Shown: piece after piece, positions 1-9,568 of the stretch | Numbering within the stretch: the stretch's first letter is position 1 | Layout: each line of letters opens with the position of its first letter | NCBI RefSeq assembly: GCF_004349245.1 | Contig: NZ_SMLC01000011.1 | Coordinates: forward strand, 1-64,000 | Length of the DNA stretch: 64,000 bases | From: Actinomadura sp. 6K520 | GTDB taxonomy: Bacteria; Actinomycetota; Actinomycetes; Streptosporangiales; Streptosporangiaceae | Direction: 5' to 3' | Notes under the pieces: model-generated | What the model was told of the DNA's origin: nothing | Database searches by the model: none | What the model saw: the letters and a program-made list of their open reading frames with translations, nothing else | Program-made: the position numbers and the translations under genes

Positions 1-38
1 TGCACCGGGGAGCGGGGGGCTGGTCTACTGGCGGGGTC

Positions 39-605
39 ATGGGGACGGTCGGCTCAGCTCAGCCATCGCGAGGTCCGGAGCAGACCCGGCGAGCGATCAC
101 CGAGGCTCTTCTCGATCTTCTGCGCGAGTCCGGTCGAGTGCCGACCGCCGCCACCATCGCCACCAGGGCCGGGGTGTCCCGCCGCAGCGTCTTCGTCCAT
201 TTCTCCGATATGGACGAACTGTATGTGGCGGCCGGGCAGAGCCAGGCCGAGCGGTTGCTCGCCACGGTCGAGACGATCAGCCCCGACCTCCCGCTTCCCG
301 AGCGCATCAGCCGGTTCGTCGGCCAGCTTGAGCGTGTCTACGAGACCATGACACCGGTCCGGCGCGTGGCCCTCGCGGCCTCCGCCTCAGGGGTGGTGTC
401 CGGGTTGATCAACGAGGCCGACGAGTGGCTGCGGGGGATGCTCGGCGAGGTGTTCGAGGCGGAGTTCGCCGGGCGGGACCCGCTGCTTCCCGACATCGTG
501 GACGCCGCCGTCAGCTGGGGTGCCTGGTATCACCTGCGGCGGCTCAGCGCGGACGACAGGCGCCGCTGCTTCCGCGAACTGCTCGGCACGCTGATAGCCG
601 CCTGA
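39..605 (+). CDS. TetR/AcrR-family transcriptional regulator
   Basis: A 188-residue one-component regulator. The N-terminal helix-turn-helix lies at about residues 35-60 (ATIATRAGVSRRSVFVHFSD), the layout of the TetR DNA-binding domain. The rest is a helical ligand-binding and dimerisation region too divergent to predict a ligand. The ATG at 39 has only 38 bases before it in the window, so the promoter cannot be judged. It lies directly upstream of the metallo-hydrolase gene, whose promoter has a perfect 7-3-7 palindrome that recurs at about 4.28 kb before the DUF1214 gene. I infer this protein is the factor that reads both sites. The family assignment is firm; the regulon is inference. Confidence 0.85.
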   Translation: MGTVGSAQPSRGPEQTRRAITEALLDLLRESGRVPTAATIATRAGVSRRSVFVHFSDMDELYVAAGQSQAERLLATVETISPDLPLPERISRFVGQLERVYETMTPVRRVALAASASGVVSGLINEADEWLRGMLGEVFEAEFAGRDPLLPDIVDAAVSWGAWYHLRRLSADDRRRCFRELLGTLIAA

Positions 606-690
606 CCGGCCGGCAGCCCCGACCCCGACGGCTTCTCGGGCCTCGGCCCGCGCCCCCTGCCGAACCTGTTCGCGGCACGCACTGGCGGTT

Positions 691-707
691 TTGCACTCTG
701 AGTGCAA
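691..707. promoter_or_regulatory. Palindromic operator TTGCACT-CTG-AGTGCAA
   Basis: A perfect inverted repeat with 7-bp arms and a 3-bp centre, ending 10 bp before the ATG at 718. The identical arms occur at 4277-4293 in front of the divergent DUF1214 operon, at almost the same distance from that start. Size and symmetry fit a TetR-type operator. The adjacent TetR gene is the obvious candidate ligand (inference). Confidence 0.7.
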
Positions 708-717
708 TAGTGTGGTC

Positions 718-1953
718 ATGCTGATGCGATATGCGGAGCGAATGTGGCACGGCGAAGCCCGGATGGAAGGGTTGTTCAACGGCGACGTCCCCGCGGGAGT
801 GGCATTCGAGATCGCCAGTGGCGTCGCCGTGCTGCCGGCGTTCGCGAACGTCACCGTGTTCCGGACGAGCGAAGGTCTGGTGCTCTTCGACACCGGGGCG
901 CCGAACACGGCCAGGCGCAATCACGAGGCCATTCGGAAGTGGAGCCCCGACCCGGTCCGATATGCCGTCTACTCGCACGGGCACATCGACCATGTCTTCG
1001 GTGTCGGCCCCTTCGACGAGGAGGCCGACCGGAACAACGGGGAACGCCCCGTCGTCATCGCGCACGAGGCCGTCAAGGCCAGGTTCGAACGCTACGCCCT
1101 GACCAAGGACTACAACCAGGCGGTCAACGCGCGGCAGTTCGCCCACCCGAAGTTCCGCTGGCCGGAGAACTTCCGGTACCCCGACCTCACCTATCGCGAC
1201 GACTACCGGTTGCGCGTCGGAGAGCTCACGTTCGAGCTGCGGCACGCACGTGGAGAGACCGACGATCACACCTGGGCCTACGTCCCCGAGCGGAACATCC
1301 TGCTGGCCGGTGACCTGTTCATCTGGAACTCGCCCAACTGCGGCAACCCCCAGAAGGTCCAGCGGTATCCGGCCGACTGGGCGGCCGCCCTGCGGACCAT
1401 GGCCGAACTGGACGCGGCGCTGCTGATCCCGGGGCACGGCGTCCCCATCGCCGGGAGCGACCGTGTCCGCACGGCGCTGACCGATGTGGCGGAGTATCTG
1501 GAGTCACTGGTGTCCCAGACCCTGGAGCTGATGAACGCCGGTCGGCGCCTGGACGAGATCATCCATGCCGTGCACGTCCCGGAACGTCTGGCCGCCAAGC
1601 CTTACCTGCGCGCCGCGTACGACGAGCCGGAGTTCATCGTCCGCAACATCTGGCGCCTGTACGGGGGCTGGTGGGACGGCGATCCGGCCGCGCTCAAGCC
1701 GCCGCGGGCGGACCGGCTCGCCGCGGTGCTGGCGGAGCTCGCGGGCGGCCCGCGGCCGCTCGCCGACCGGGCCCGCCGCGCGCTGGACGAGGCCGAGCCG
1801 CGGGTCGCGGCGCGTCTCATCGAACTGGCACACCAGGCCGCGCCGGAGGACGAGGACGTCAAGGACGCGTACCGCCAGATCTTCACCGCGCTCTCCGAGT
1901 CGGCCACTTCCCTGATGGCGCGCGGTATCTATCTGGCGGCCGCCAACGGCTGA
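718..1953 (+). CDS. Alkyl-sulfatase-like metallo-beta-lactamase-fold hydrolase
   Basis: A 411-residue protein of the SdsA/YjcS alkyl sulfatase type. The metal-binding signature SHGHIDHVF is at residues 86-94, followed by later ligands in GETDDHTW, LLAGDLF and LIPGHG. The C-terminal third (FIVRNIWRLYGGWWDGDP onward) resembles the alkyl-sulfatase dimerisation domain. The C-terminal SCP2-like domain of full-length SdsA1 is absent, so the substrate could be a sulfate ester or another ester. I chose the ATG at 718 over a TTG at 691 because the TTG lies inside the palindromic operator. No Shine-Dalgarno site is evident, so the mRNA may be leaderless or nearly so. Regulation is probably by the TetR encoded upstream. 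Confidence 0.82.
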   Translation: MLMRYAERMWHGEARMEGLFNGDVPAGVAFEIASGVAVLPAFANVTVFRTSEGLVLFDTGAPNTARRNHEAIRKWSPDPVRYAVYSHGHIDHVFGVGPFDEEADRNNGERPVVIAHEAVKARFERYALTKDYNQAVNARQFAHPKFRWPENFRYPDLTYRDDYRLRVGELTFELRHARGETDDHTWAYVPERNILLAGDLFIWNSPNCGNPQKVQRYPADWAAALRTMAELDAALLIPGHGVPIAGSDRVRTALTDVAEYLESLVSQTLELMNAGRRLDEIIHAVHVPERLAAKPYLRAAYDEPEFIVRNIWRLYGGWWDGDPAALKPPRADRLAAVLAELAGGPRPLADRARRALDEAEPRVAARLIELAHQAAPEDEDVKDAYRQIFTALSESATSLMARGIYLAAANG

Positions 1954-1976
1954 CCACCGCCCACTCTCCGGCGGGG

Positions 1977-3131
1977 CTACCGGATGACGGCCTCGGTGAC
2001 GACCCTGGCGGCCTCGGCCGGGCCGAACGTCGGCGGCTTGGGCCGCGGCTCGGTCTTCCCGAGGCGCACCACGACGGTCCTGGACGCCGGATCGACCTGG
2101 ACGAGCTGGTTGCCGAGCCCCAGCGCCCAGTACAGCCGGCGTGGCGCGTCCGGCACCAGCTGTCCCCGCGAAGCCGCGGCGCTCCGCGCTCCGCCGAGGT
2201 CGGTCGCCGCGACCGGGCCCCGGACGACACCGGGCCGGTTGAGCCACCAGAGGTATCCGTAGGCCGCGTTCAGTTTCGTCGACGGCCGGCCGGTGGCCGC
2301 CTCGACATAGCCGGCGGACACGATCTGCTGTCCCCGCCATTTCCCGTTGTCGAGCATCATCTGGCCGAACCGGGCCATGTCCCGGCAGGTGGAATTGATC
2401 CCCATGAAGGTCTGCGTGTTACCGGCGCGGTCCGCGCTCATGGTGGTGTGCTCCATGCCCAGCGGAGCGAACAGGCGCTCCTCGGCGTACCGGGAGACCT
2501 CCTTTCCGGTGGCCTCCCGCAGCACATGCTGCAACGTCTGGATCGCGGAGTTGTTGTACGCCCAGACCGTGCCGGGTTCGTGCTGCTGTTTCAGGCCGAT
2601 GGCGAACTTCGTACGGTCCCGGGCCTGGATCAGCCGCTGGTAGTCGGTCTGGAAGCTCCATTCCCGGCCGGAGCCGTTGCTGAGAAGGTCGCGGACCGTC
2701 ACGTCCTCGGACGGGGTCCCCTTCCACTCGTCGATCCATTTCGCCGCCTTGTCGTCCAGGCTCAGCGCGCCGTCGTCCTGGGCGATCCCGACGAGGACGC
2801 TCGTGAACGACTTGGTGGCGGACCAGACCGGCTGCGGGGTGTCCCGGCCGCCCCGGCCGAAATACCATTCGCCGGCCAGTTTTCCGTTGCGTGCGACGGC
2901 CAGGCAGTCCGACTTTCCCTTCTCCGCCTGTGCCGCCACGCTCTTGAGCTTCGCCGCGTCCATGCCCGCGGCCGCGGGCGCCGTCGTCTCCCAGGGGGAC
3001 GGATCGGCCGCCTTCCGCGACGGGCCGGCGGGCGGTCCCGCGTCCTCGCCGCCGGATCCGGCCGAGCACGCCCCGGTGAGGAGGGTGGCGGTGAGGGCGG
3101 CTCCGAGGAGGCGATTCGGCCGTTCCGGCAT
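1977..3131 (-). CDS. Beta-lactamase-family serine hydrolase, predicted lipoprotein
   Basis: A 384-residue protein of the class C beta-lactamase/esterase family (penicillin-binding-protein fold). It starts with a lipoprotein signal whose lipobox LTGAC ends at Cys22, followed by a Gly/Ser/Pro-rich spacer, so it should be anchored on the outer face of the membrane. The catalytic SxxK motif is SATK at 104-107 and the Tyr motif is YNN at 192-194. Family members hydrolyse esters, amides or D-amino peptides; this one cannot be assigned. Its ATG abuts the stop codon of the DUF1214 gene (TAG then ATG with no gap), so the two are cotranscribed and probably translationally coupled. Confidence 0.85.
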   Translation of the reverse strand: MPERPNRLLGAALTATLLTGACSAGSGGEDAGPPAGPSRKAADPSPWETTAPAAAGMDAAKLKSVAAQAEKGKSDCLAVARNGKLAGEWYFGRGGRDTPQPVWSATKSFTSVLVGIAQDDGALSLDDKAAKWIDEWKGTPSEDVTVRDLLSNGSGREWSFQTDYQRLIQARDRTKFAIGLKQQHEPGTVWAYNNSAIQTLQHVLREATGKEVSRYAEERLFAPLGMEHTTMSADRAGNTQTFMGINSTCRDMARFGQMMLDNGKWRGQQIVSAGYVEAATGRPSTKLNAAYGYLWWLNRPGVVRGPVAATDLGGARSAAASRGQLVPDAPRRLYWALGLGNQLVQVDPASRTVVVRLGKTEPRPKPPTFGPAEAARVVTEAVIR

Positions 3132-4265
3132 CTAACTCACCCCGCCGGTGCGCGGCGCCGCGGCTTGACCGTCCCGCGGACCGGCGAGCCGGACCCGTTC
3201 GACGGCGGGCATGGCGGCGCCGTCCGCGAGCAGCCAGCGGAACAGGACCCACCCCTCGGAATGCCCGGCGGTGTCCAGCCAGTTCGGGAGGCCGGGATCG
3301 GTTCCGGCCACGACGACACGGACGTTCCCGTCCGGTCCGGCCACCGCGGTGCGGGCGTTGAGCGACGTCCGCCGCGTTCGGTGATCGAGTGACTGTCCCC
3401 ATCGGTTCGCCAAGTGAACCCCCCAGTAGCGGCATTCCGGAGGCCGCACGTCGATCACGAGCGCCTCCCCCTCGTCGAGTCTGTACCAGCAGACGACGTA
3501 GTCGTTGTCCGGTGTGCGGTATGGGCCGTGCCCGCCGGTCTCGACGAAGCGGTTAGGCGTGGCGCGCATCGTCTCCACCCGTTGCGCCGCCAGCTTCGCC
3601 GCCGCCTGGACGAACGTCGCCGTCGCGCGTGCGGCGCGGGCGAAGCCGTGGTCGTCCAATGGCGGGTCGGGCGCCGTCTCGTCCACCGCCTCGATCCGGT
3701 ACTCGGCGGGCACCTCCGTCTCGCGGTCGAGGAAGTACTCCCGGGCGATCACCGCCCGCGAGTCGGCGTCGACGCGGAGCCAGTCGCCCGGCACCTCCTC
3801 GGGCGAGAGGATCACCTCGAAGTCGCCGCCGGGCGAGAAGCCGATGTCCCGGTCGGACAGGTTGACCAGCCGGGTCTCCCCGTCCCGGTTCATCGCGGAG
3901 TACACGCAGAACGCGAGATAGGCGGAGGTCCCCCGGTTCCCCCAGATGCGGTAACGCCTGGCGCCGCCGAGCGCGGCGATGCCGTAGTCGGTGTCGGGAT
4001 TGTCGAAGAAGAACTTGCGCACCGGTGTGACGCCCGGCAGGAACACCGGATGCCGCGAGCGCCGCAGCGCCGCCCGTTCGAACTGATCGGTCAGGACGTT
4101 GAGGATGTAGCCGAATCCCTCCGCCACGTCGACGGCCGGTGCGCCGTCCGCCAGGTCCGCCACCGTCCCGCCCGCCTCGGCGAGCGCGTCCAGGAGTTCC
4201 CGCCAGGCCGCGACGCTTTCGAGCGGGTGGGGGCGGTCCGTGGCCGTGAGCTCGCATCTCGACAT
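3132..4265 (-). CDS. DUF1214-domain protein
   Basis: A 377-residue protein of unknown biochemical function. The C-terminal part (about 230-365) has DUF1214 hallmarks: YVVCWYRLDEGEALVIDVRPPECRYWGVHLAN and, later, GLPNWLDTAGHSEGWVLFRWL. The N-terminal half resembles the region that usually precedes this domain. There is no signal peptide or membrane segment. The start at 4265 is 11 bp from the palindromic operator 4277-4293, the same geometry as the metallo-hydrolase gene. It is the first gene of a two-gene operon with the serine hydrolase lipoprotein. DUF1214 proteins often sit with catabolic genes, so a role in breaking down a lipid- or xenobiotic-type ester or sulfate is possible but unproven. 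Confidence 0.8.
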   Translation of the reverse strand: MSRCELTATDRPHPLESVAAWRELLDALAEAGGTVADLADGAPAVDVAEGFGYILNVLTDQFERAALRRSRHPVFLPGVTPVRKFFFDNPDTDYGIAALGGARRYRIWGNRGTSAYLAFCVYSAMNRDGETRLVNLSDRDIGFSPGGDFEVILSPEEVPGDWLRVDADSRAVIAREYFLDRETEVPAEYRIEAVDETAPDPPLDDHGFARAARATATFVQAAAKLAAQRVETMRATPNRFVETGGHGPYRTPDNDYVVCWYRLDEGEALVIDVRPPECRYWGVHLANRWGQSLDHRTRRTSLNARTAVAGPDGNVRVVVAGTDPGLPNWLDTAGHSEGWVLFRWLLADGAAMPAVERVRLAGPRDGQAAAPRTGGVS

Positions 4266-4276
4266 GGGACCGACTA

Positions 4277-4293
4277 TTGCACTCCAAGTGCAA
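4277..4293. promoter_or_regulatory. Second copy of operator TTGCACT-CCA-AGTGCAA
   Basis: A perfect 7-3-7 palindrome with the same arms as the site at 691-707, placed 11 bp upstream of the minus-strand start at 4265. Read in the direction of transcription, the two promoters also share the bases just beyond the right arm (AGTGCAATAGT), which suggests a shared core-promoter element. Confidence 0.7.
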
Positions 4294-4412
4294 ATGCGCC
4301 ACCATTCAGCGGAGGACGGCTACCGGAACATCTCCCAAGCCCGGCCCGGCCCGGCTCGAAGGCGGGGAGGAAGGTGCCTGATCGCCATGCCCGCGGAGTA
4401 TGGGAAAGGCAA

Positions 4413-5804
4413 ATGACCAAGGACTACTCCGACGGCCGCCGAGGGGTGAACCTGTTGCCGAAGCGGCGCACCCCCCGCTCGCCGGACGACCACGCACCCT
4501 ACGGCTGGAAACCCCTGGCGGTCGTCGCGGCAGCCGGATTCATCGACCGTTTCGAGCATCAATTGCTCCCCGGCGTGCTCCCCTTCATCCAGGACGAGTG
4601 GGGATTCAGCGACACCGCCGCCGGGCTGCTGCCGCTGGGCGGCGCGCTGGCCGCGATCACGCTGACACCGCTGGCCGGGTACCTCACCGACCGGTACCGC
4701 CGCACCCGCATCCTCACCGTCATCGTCCTGTGCTGGGCGGTCGCCACACTCGCCTCCAGCCTCGCGACCGGGTTCGGGATGTTCTTCGTGATCCGGCTGC
4801 TGCTGGCGAGTTCCGAGGGCTTCTACGGCCCCCTCTCCGGGAGCCTGCTGGCCGACTTCTACGCTCCGAGGAGCCGGGCGAAGGTCTACGGGTGGCGGGG
4901 GCTGACGCCCTATCTCGCGGGCGTCGGCGTGGTGGTGGGCGGTGTGCTGGCGCACCATTTCGGCTGGCGCGCCGCCTTCGTCATCGCCGCCGTCCCCGGC
5001 CTGATCGTCGCCGCGTTCTGCGCGCGCCTGCCGGAACCGCCGCGCGGCCTGCTCGACCGGATGACCGGCACTCCGCCGGACCCGCTCGGCACGATCGCGC
5101 GCGACGACGATCCCGGCCCCGTACCGGAGGCCCCCTCGGACGTCGCTCCCTCCCGGCGACGCGCGCACCCGAAGTTCCGGCGGCAGCTCCGGCAGGTCAT
5201 GGCGACCCCGACGATCGCCCTGCTCTCGGCCGGCCTGGCCGCCCTGGCGTTCGGGCTCTCCGGGATCTCCTACTGGACGCCCACCCTGATCCACCGCGAC
5301 CACGGCGTCAGCGAAGGGCTCGCGGCGTCGGTGAGCGGGGCGGTGACGGTCGTCGGAGTCGTGGCGGGCGTGCTGGCCGGAACCCGGCTCGGCCGGCACT
5401 GGGGCGACCGGCACAGCGGCGGCCGGCTGCTGGCCGGAGGGAGCGGGATCGTGGCCGGCGGCGCCATCCTCGTCGCGGCGATCTCGATGCCCTCGCTCTG
5501 GGCCTTCGCGGCACTGCTCCTGCTGTCGAAGGCGGCCATGGCGATGGCGATCCCCAACCTCACCGCCTCCATAGCCGACGTGCTGGACGCGACCTCCCGC
5601 GGTCTCGGCTTCGCCATGGTGCACGTGTTCGGCGCGTTCGGCGTCGCCTTCGGACCGTTCGTGGTCGGGGCGGTCTCGGACGCGACCGGCTCGATGGTCA
5701 CGGCCATGTACGCGCTGGCCGTCCCCCTGCTGCTCGGCGGACTGCTCACGATCGCGGCACGCCTGTCCTTCGAAAGTGACCGGGACCGCGCGCTGGCACG
5801 CTGA
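4413..5804 (+). CDS. Major facilitator superfamily transporter
   Basis: A 463-residue MFS permease with about 12 hydrophobic segments and a central cytoplasmic loop (about residues 215-255) rich in Arg and Pro. The MFS loop 2-3 signature is seen as GYLTDRYRRTR, and the FIDRFEHQLLPGVLPFIQDEWG start resembles aromatic-acid or sugar-acid carriers. The frame stays open far upstream, but the ATG at 4413 follows an AAAGG ribosome site and gives a normal MFS length. It is convergent with the oxoprolinase gene. The solute is not predictable from sequence alone; a carboxylated substrate would suit the neighbouring hydrolases, which is speculation. Confidence 0.85.
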   Translation: MTKDYSDGRRGVNLLPKRRTPRSPDDHAPYGWKPLAVVAAAGFIDRFEHQLLPGVLPFIQDEWGFSDTAAGLLPLGGALAAITLTPLAGYLTDRYRRTRILTVIVLCWAVATLASSLATGFGMFFVIRLLLASSEGFYGPLSGSLLADFYAPRSRAKVYGWRGLTPYLAGVGVVVGGVLAHHFGWRAAFVIAAVPGLIVAAFCARLPEPPRGLLDRMTGTPPDPLGTIARDDDPGPVPEAPSDVAPSRRRAHPKFRRQLRQVMATPTIALLSAGLAALAFGLSGISYWTPTLIHRDHGVSEGLAASVSGAVTVVGVVAGVLAGTRLGRHWGDRHSGGRLLAGGSGIVAGGAILVAAISMPSLWAFAALLLLSKAAMAMAIPNLTASIADVLDATSRGLGFAMVHVFGAFGVAFGPFVVGAVSDATGSMVTAMYALAVPLLLGGLLTIAARLSFESDRDRALAR

Positions 5805-5806
5805 CG

Positions 5807-5833
5807 CGCCCGCCCCGGCGGCGGGGGCGCGCC
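5807..5833. terminator. Possible bidirectional terminator
   Basis: A GC-only imperfect dyad (GCGC...CGCCCC / GGGGGCGCGC) fills the 29-bp gap between the convergent MFS and oxoprolinase genes. There is no U-tract, which is common in actinomycetes. Weakly supported. Confidence 0.35.
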
Positions 5834-8800
5834 TCACTCCGCGCCGTAGCCGCCGCCCCCGGGGGTCTCGATGACGAAGACGTCGCCGGCACCCGCGGGC
5901 AGCGAGTCGCAGCCAGCCATCGGCGTCACGGACCCGTCGGTGTGCTCCACCCACTGCCGCCCCAGCGCGCCGGGTCCGCCGCCCGCCATGCCGTACGGCG
6001 GGACGCGCCGGTGGCCGCTCAGCGTCGTCACCGTCATCGGTTCGAGGAAGCGGATGCGCCGCCGGGCGCCCTCCCCGCCGCGCCGGCGTCCCGCCCCGCC
6101 GCTGCCCCGGCGGATCTCGTGGCCTTCCAGCAGCACGGGATAGCGCGACTCCAGCACCTCCGGGTCGGTGAGCCGGGAGTTGGTCATGTGGGTCTGGACG
6201 GCATCGGCGCCGTCGAAGCCGTCCCCCGCGCCGGAGCCGCTCGCCACCGTCTCGTAGTACTGGTGGTGCTCGTTGCCGAAAGTGACGTTGTTCATCGTGC
6301 CGGAGCCCTCCGCCATCACTCCGAGCGCGGCGTACAGCGCGCCGGTCACGGCCTGCGAGGTCTCGACGTTGCCCGCGGCCACGGCCGCCGGGTACTCCGG
6401 CGAGAGCATCGTGCCCGGCGGGATCGTGACGTGGAGCGGTTCGAGGCAGCCGGCGTTCAGCGGGATGTCCTCGGCCACCAGCGTGCGGAACACGTACAGC
6501 ACCGCCGCCATCACCACCGACGACGGCGCGTTGAAGTTCCCGGCCGACTGGGGGGACGTGCCGGTGAAGTCGATCTCCGCCGTCCGGGCGCGGCGGTCGA
6601 CGCGGACCGCGACCGCGATCCGTGCCCCGCCGTCGAGCTCGTAGGCGTACGAGCCGTCGCGCAGCGCACTGATCACCCGGCGGACCGCCTCCTCGGCGTT
6701 GTCCTGGACGTGGCGCATGTAGGCGTGCACGACGTCCAGGCCGTAGTGCCGGACCATCTCGCGCAGTTCCCGCACGCCCTTCTCGTTGGCGGCGACCTGG
6801 GCGCGCAGGTCGGCGACGTTGTCGAGCGGGTTGCGGGACGGGTGGGCGGCCGAGCGCAGCAGCTCGACCGTCTCCGCCTCCCGCATCCTGCCGCCCTCGA
6901 CGAGCAGCCAGTTGTCGATCAGGACGCCTTCCTCCTCCACCCGCCGGCTGAAGGCCGGCATGGACCCCGGCGTGATGCCGCCGATCTCGGCGTGGTGGCC
7001 CCTGGACGCGACGAAGAACGAGATCTCGCCCTCCCCGCCTCCGCCGGGGGCGGGCTCCACGTCCCCGGCGAAGACCGGTGTGACGACGGTGACGTCGGGC
7101 AGATGGGTGCCGCCGTGGTAGGGGTCGTTGAGCACGTAGACCTCGCCCGGCCGCATGCCGCCGGCGGCCCGCCGCCGCCTGAGCAGTTCCTTGATGGAGG
7201 CCCCCATCGAGCCGAGGTGCACGGGGATGTGCGGCGCGTTGGCGATGAGGTCGCCGCCCGCATCGAAGATCGCGCAGGAGAAGTCGAGGCGTTCCTTGAT
7301 GTTGACCGAGTGCGCGGTGCTCCGCAGCCGGACGCCCATCTGCTCGGCGATGGACATGAACAGGTTGTTGAAGATCTCCAGCATGACGGGGTCGGCGCCG
7401 GTGCCGACCCCGTGCCCACTGACTCCGTGCCCGCCGGGCCTGGGCGCCACCCGGGTGAGCAGCAGGTGGCCGAGCTCGTTCACCGCCGCGCGCCAGCCCG
7501 GGTCGACGACGGTCGTCGTGTCGGCCTCAGCGATGATCACCGGGCCGGCCACGGTGTCCCCCGGCCGCAGCCCGTCGCGCCGGTAGAGGCCGACGTCCCG
7601 CCAGGCGCCGCCGGTGTACGTCCGGACGGGCTCCGGCTCGGCGGGCCTCCGGCGGCCGCCCCGGACCGGCGCCTCGGCGGCCCGCGGCAGGTCACCGACG
7701 GCCTCGACCGACACCGCCTCCACAACGATCTGCTTGTCCCGCATGAGGAAGGAGAACCGGCGCCGGTAGGTCTCCTCGAACTCGGCGACCATCGACGCCA
7801 CGGTGCCGGCCCGTACCAGCAGGGCGGTGTCGGTGCCCGCGTACCGCAGGTGGGCCCGCCGCAGGACGTGCTTCGCGCCCATCCCCTCGTCCCGGAGCTC
7901 ATCGCGTGCGTCGCGTTCCAGCCTCCCCAGGACCGCGCTCAGCTCGGGCAGCAGTTCCTCGCTCAGCGCGGCCTCCACCGCGGACTCCCGCATGGCGGTG
8001 ACGTCGGCCAGTCCCATGCCGTACGCCGACAGCACCCCGGCCATCGGATGGACGAGCACCTGCCGCATGCCGAGGGCGTCGGCGACCGCGCAGGCGTGCT
8101 GGCCGCCGGCGCCGCCGAAGGTGGTCAGCACGTATCCGGTGACGTCGTGGCCGCGCTGGACGGAGATCTTCTTGATCGCGTTGGCCATGCCGGTGACCGC
8201 GACCTCCAGGAATCCGGCCGCGACCTCCTCGGGCGTGCGGCCGTCGCCGATCTCCGCCGCCAGGGCGGCGAAGCGGTCCCGGACGACGGCGGCGTCGAGG
8301 GGCCGGTCGCCCGCGGGGCCGAAGACGCGGGGGAAGTGCTCGGGCCGGATCCGTCCCAGCAGCACGTTCGCGTCGGTGAGGGTGAGCGGGCCGCCGCGGC
8401 GGTAGCAGGCCGGACCCGGGTCGGCGCCCGCCGAGTCGGGGCCCGCCCGGTACCGGCCCCCGTCGAAGCGCAGCACCGACCCGCCGCCGGCCGCGACCGT
8501 GTGGATGCTCAGCATCGGCGCCCGCATCCGCACCCCCGCCACCTGCGTCTCGTAGCGGCGCTCGAACTCGCCCGCGTAGTGCGAGACGTCGGTGGAGGTG
8601 CCGCCCATGTCGAAACCGATGACCCGCTGGAAGCCCGCGGCGGCGGACGTGCGCGCCATCCCCACGATGCCGCCCGCCGGGCCGGACAGGATCGAGTCCT
8701 TGCCGCGGAACCCGTGGGCGTCGGTGAGCCCGCCGTTGGACTGCATGAACATCAGCGGCACGCCGCCCAGCTCCCCGGACACCTGGGCGACGTACCGGTC

Positions 8801-9478
8801 CAGGATCGGCGAGAGGTAGGCGTCGACGACGGTGGTGTCGCCGCGCGGGACCAGCTTCATCAGCGGGCTCGTCGCATGGGACTCCGAGACCTGGGTGAAG
8901 CCGGTCCGGCGCGCGATCTCGCCGATGGCGATCTCGTGCGCGGCGTGACGATAGCCGTGCATGCACACGATCGCGACCGAGCGAAAGCCCTCGTCGTAGG
9001 CCGCGCTGAGGTCGCGTTCGACCGCGTCCTCGTCCAGGGGCACCACCACCCGCCCGTGCGCGTCGACGCGCTCCCTCGCCTCGATCACCCGCGCGTACAG
9101 CGGCTCGGGCAGCACGATCCGCCGGGCGAAGATGCGCGGCCGGTTCTGGTACGCGATCCGCAGCGCGTCGCGGAAGCCCTCGGTGATGACCAGCACGGTC
9201 GGTTCACCCCGGCGTTCGAGCAGGGCGTTCGTCGCCACCGTCGTCCCGAGCCGCACGCCCGCGATCCGGTCCGCCGGGATCGGCTCGCCGGGCGCCACCC
9301 CGAGGAGGTGCCTGATTCCGGCGAGGGCCGCGTCCCGGTAGCGCTCCTCGTCCCGCGAGAGGAGCTTGTGGGTGACGAGCGCGCCGTCCGGCCGCCTGCC
9401 GACCACGTCGGTGAACGTGCCGCCGCGGTCGATCCAGAATTCCCAGCCGGGAGCCCCGGCCCCACCCCCGTGGTCCAA
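5834..9478 (-). CDS. Fused hydantoinase A/B (5-oxoprolinase family)
   Basis: A 1214-residue enzyme with both halves of the ATP-dependent hydantoinase/oxoprolinase family in one chain. The HyuA half (about 1-690) begins [17 protein letters not shown] and includes the [13 protein letters not shown] sugar-kinase-like phosphate motif. The HyuB half starts near residue 700 ([20 protein letters not shown]) and includes [15 protein letters not shown]. Family members use ATP to open 5-oxo-L-proline, hydantoins or related cyclic amides. I set the start at TTG 9478 because AGGAGGT lies 9 bp upstream. An in-frame TTG at 9544 gives 22 more residues unlike the family. 5-Oxoprolinase activity is the likeliest role, but substrate choice in this family is hard to read. 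Confidence 0.88.
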   Translation of the reverse strand: MDHGGGAGAPGWEFWIDRGGTFTDVVGRRPDGALVTHKLLSRDEERYRDAALAGIRHLLGVAPGEPIPADRIAGVRLGTTVATNALLERRGEPTVLVITEGFRDALRIAYQNRPRIFARRIVLPEPLYARVIEARERVDAHGRVVVPLDEDAVERDLSAAYDEGFRSVAIVCMHGYRHAAHEIAIGEIARRTGFTQVSESHATSPLMKLVPRGDTTVVDAYLSPILDRYVAQVSGELGGVPLMFMQSNGGLTDAHGFRGKDSILSGPAGGIVGMARTSAAAGFQRVIGFDMGGTSTDVSHYAGEFERRYETQVAGVRMRAPMLSIHTVAAGGGSVLRFDGGRYRAGPDSAGADPGPACYRRGGPLTLTDANVLLGRIRPEHFPRVFGPAGDRPLDAAVVRDRFAALAAEIGDGRTPEEVAAGFLEVAVTGMANAIKKISVQRGHDVTGYVLTTFGGAGGQHACAVADALGMRQVLVHPMAGVLSAYGMGLADVTAMRESAVEAALSEELLPELSAVLGRLERDARDELRDEGMGAKHVLRRAHLRYAGTDTALLVRAGTVASMVAEFEETYRRRFSFLMRDKQIVVEAVSVEAVGDLPRAAEAPVRGGRRRPAEPEPVRTYTGGAWRDVGLYRRDGLRPGDTVAGPVIIAEADTTTVVDPGWRAAVNELGHLLLTRVAPRPGGHGVSGHGVGTGADPVMLEIFNNLFMSIAEQMGVRLRSTAHSVNIKERLDFSCAIFDAGGDLIANAPHIPVHLGSMGASIKELLRRRRAAGGMRPGEVYVLNDPYHGGTHLPDVTVVTPVFAGDVEPAPGGGGEGEISFFVASRGHHAEIGGITPGSMPAFSRRVEEEGVLIDNWLLVEGGRMREAETVELLRSAAHPSRNPLDNVADLRAQVAANEKGVRELREMVRHYGLDVVHAYMRHVQDNAEEAVRRVISALRDGSYAYELDGGARIAVAVRVDRRARTAEIDFTGTSPQSAGNFNAPSSVVMAAVLYVFRTLVAEDIPLNAGCLEPLHVTIPPGTMLSPEYPAAVAAGNVETSQAVTGALYAALGVMAEGSGTMNNVTFGNEHHQYYETVASGSGAGDGFDGADAVQTHMTNSRLTDPEVLESRYPVLLEGHEIRRGSGGAGRRRGGEGARRRIRFLEPMTVTTLSGHRRVPPYGMAGGGPGALGRQWVEHTDGSVTPMAGCDSLPAGAGDVFVIETPGGGGYGAE

Positions 9479-9568
9479 GCGGGATTTACCTCCTACCACG
9501 AGCTTCTCATTCAAGGTCGACGAGCAACGTCCACGACACGGCAAATCCTGGCAAACGGCCTGAATGGC

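Noticed and set aside
691..717. TTG 691 as the start of the metallo-hydrolase
   Set aside because: The TTG is the first codon-sized part of the palindromic operator; the ATG at 718 is a simpler start.
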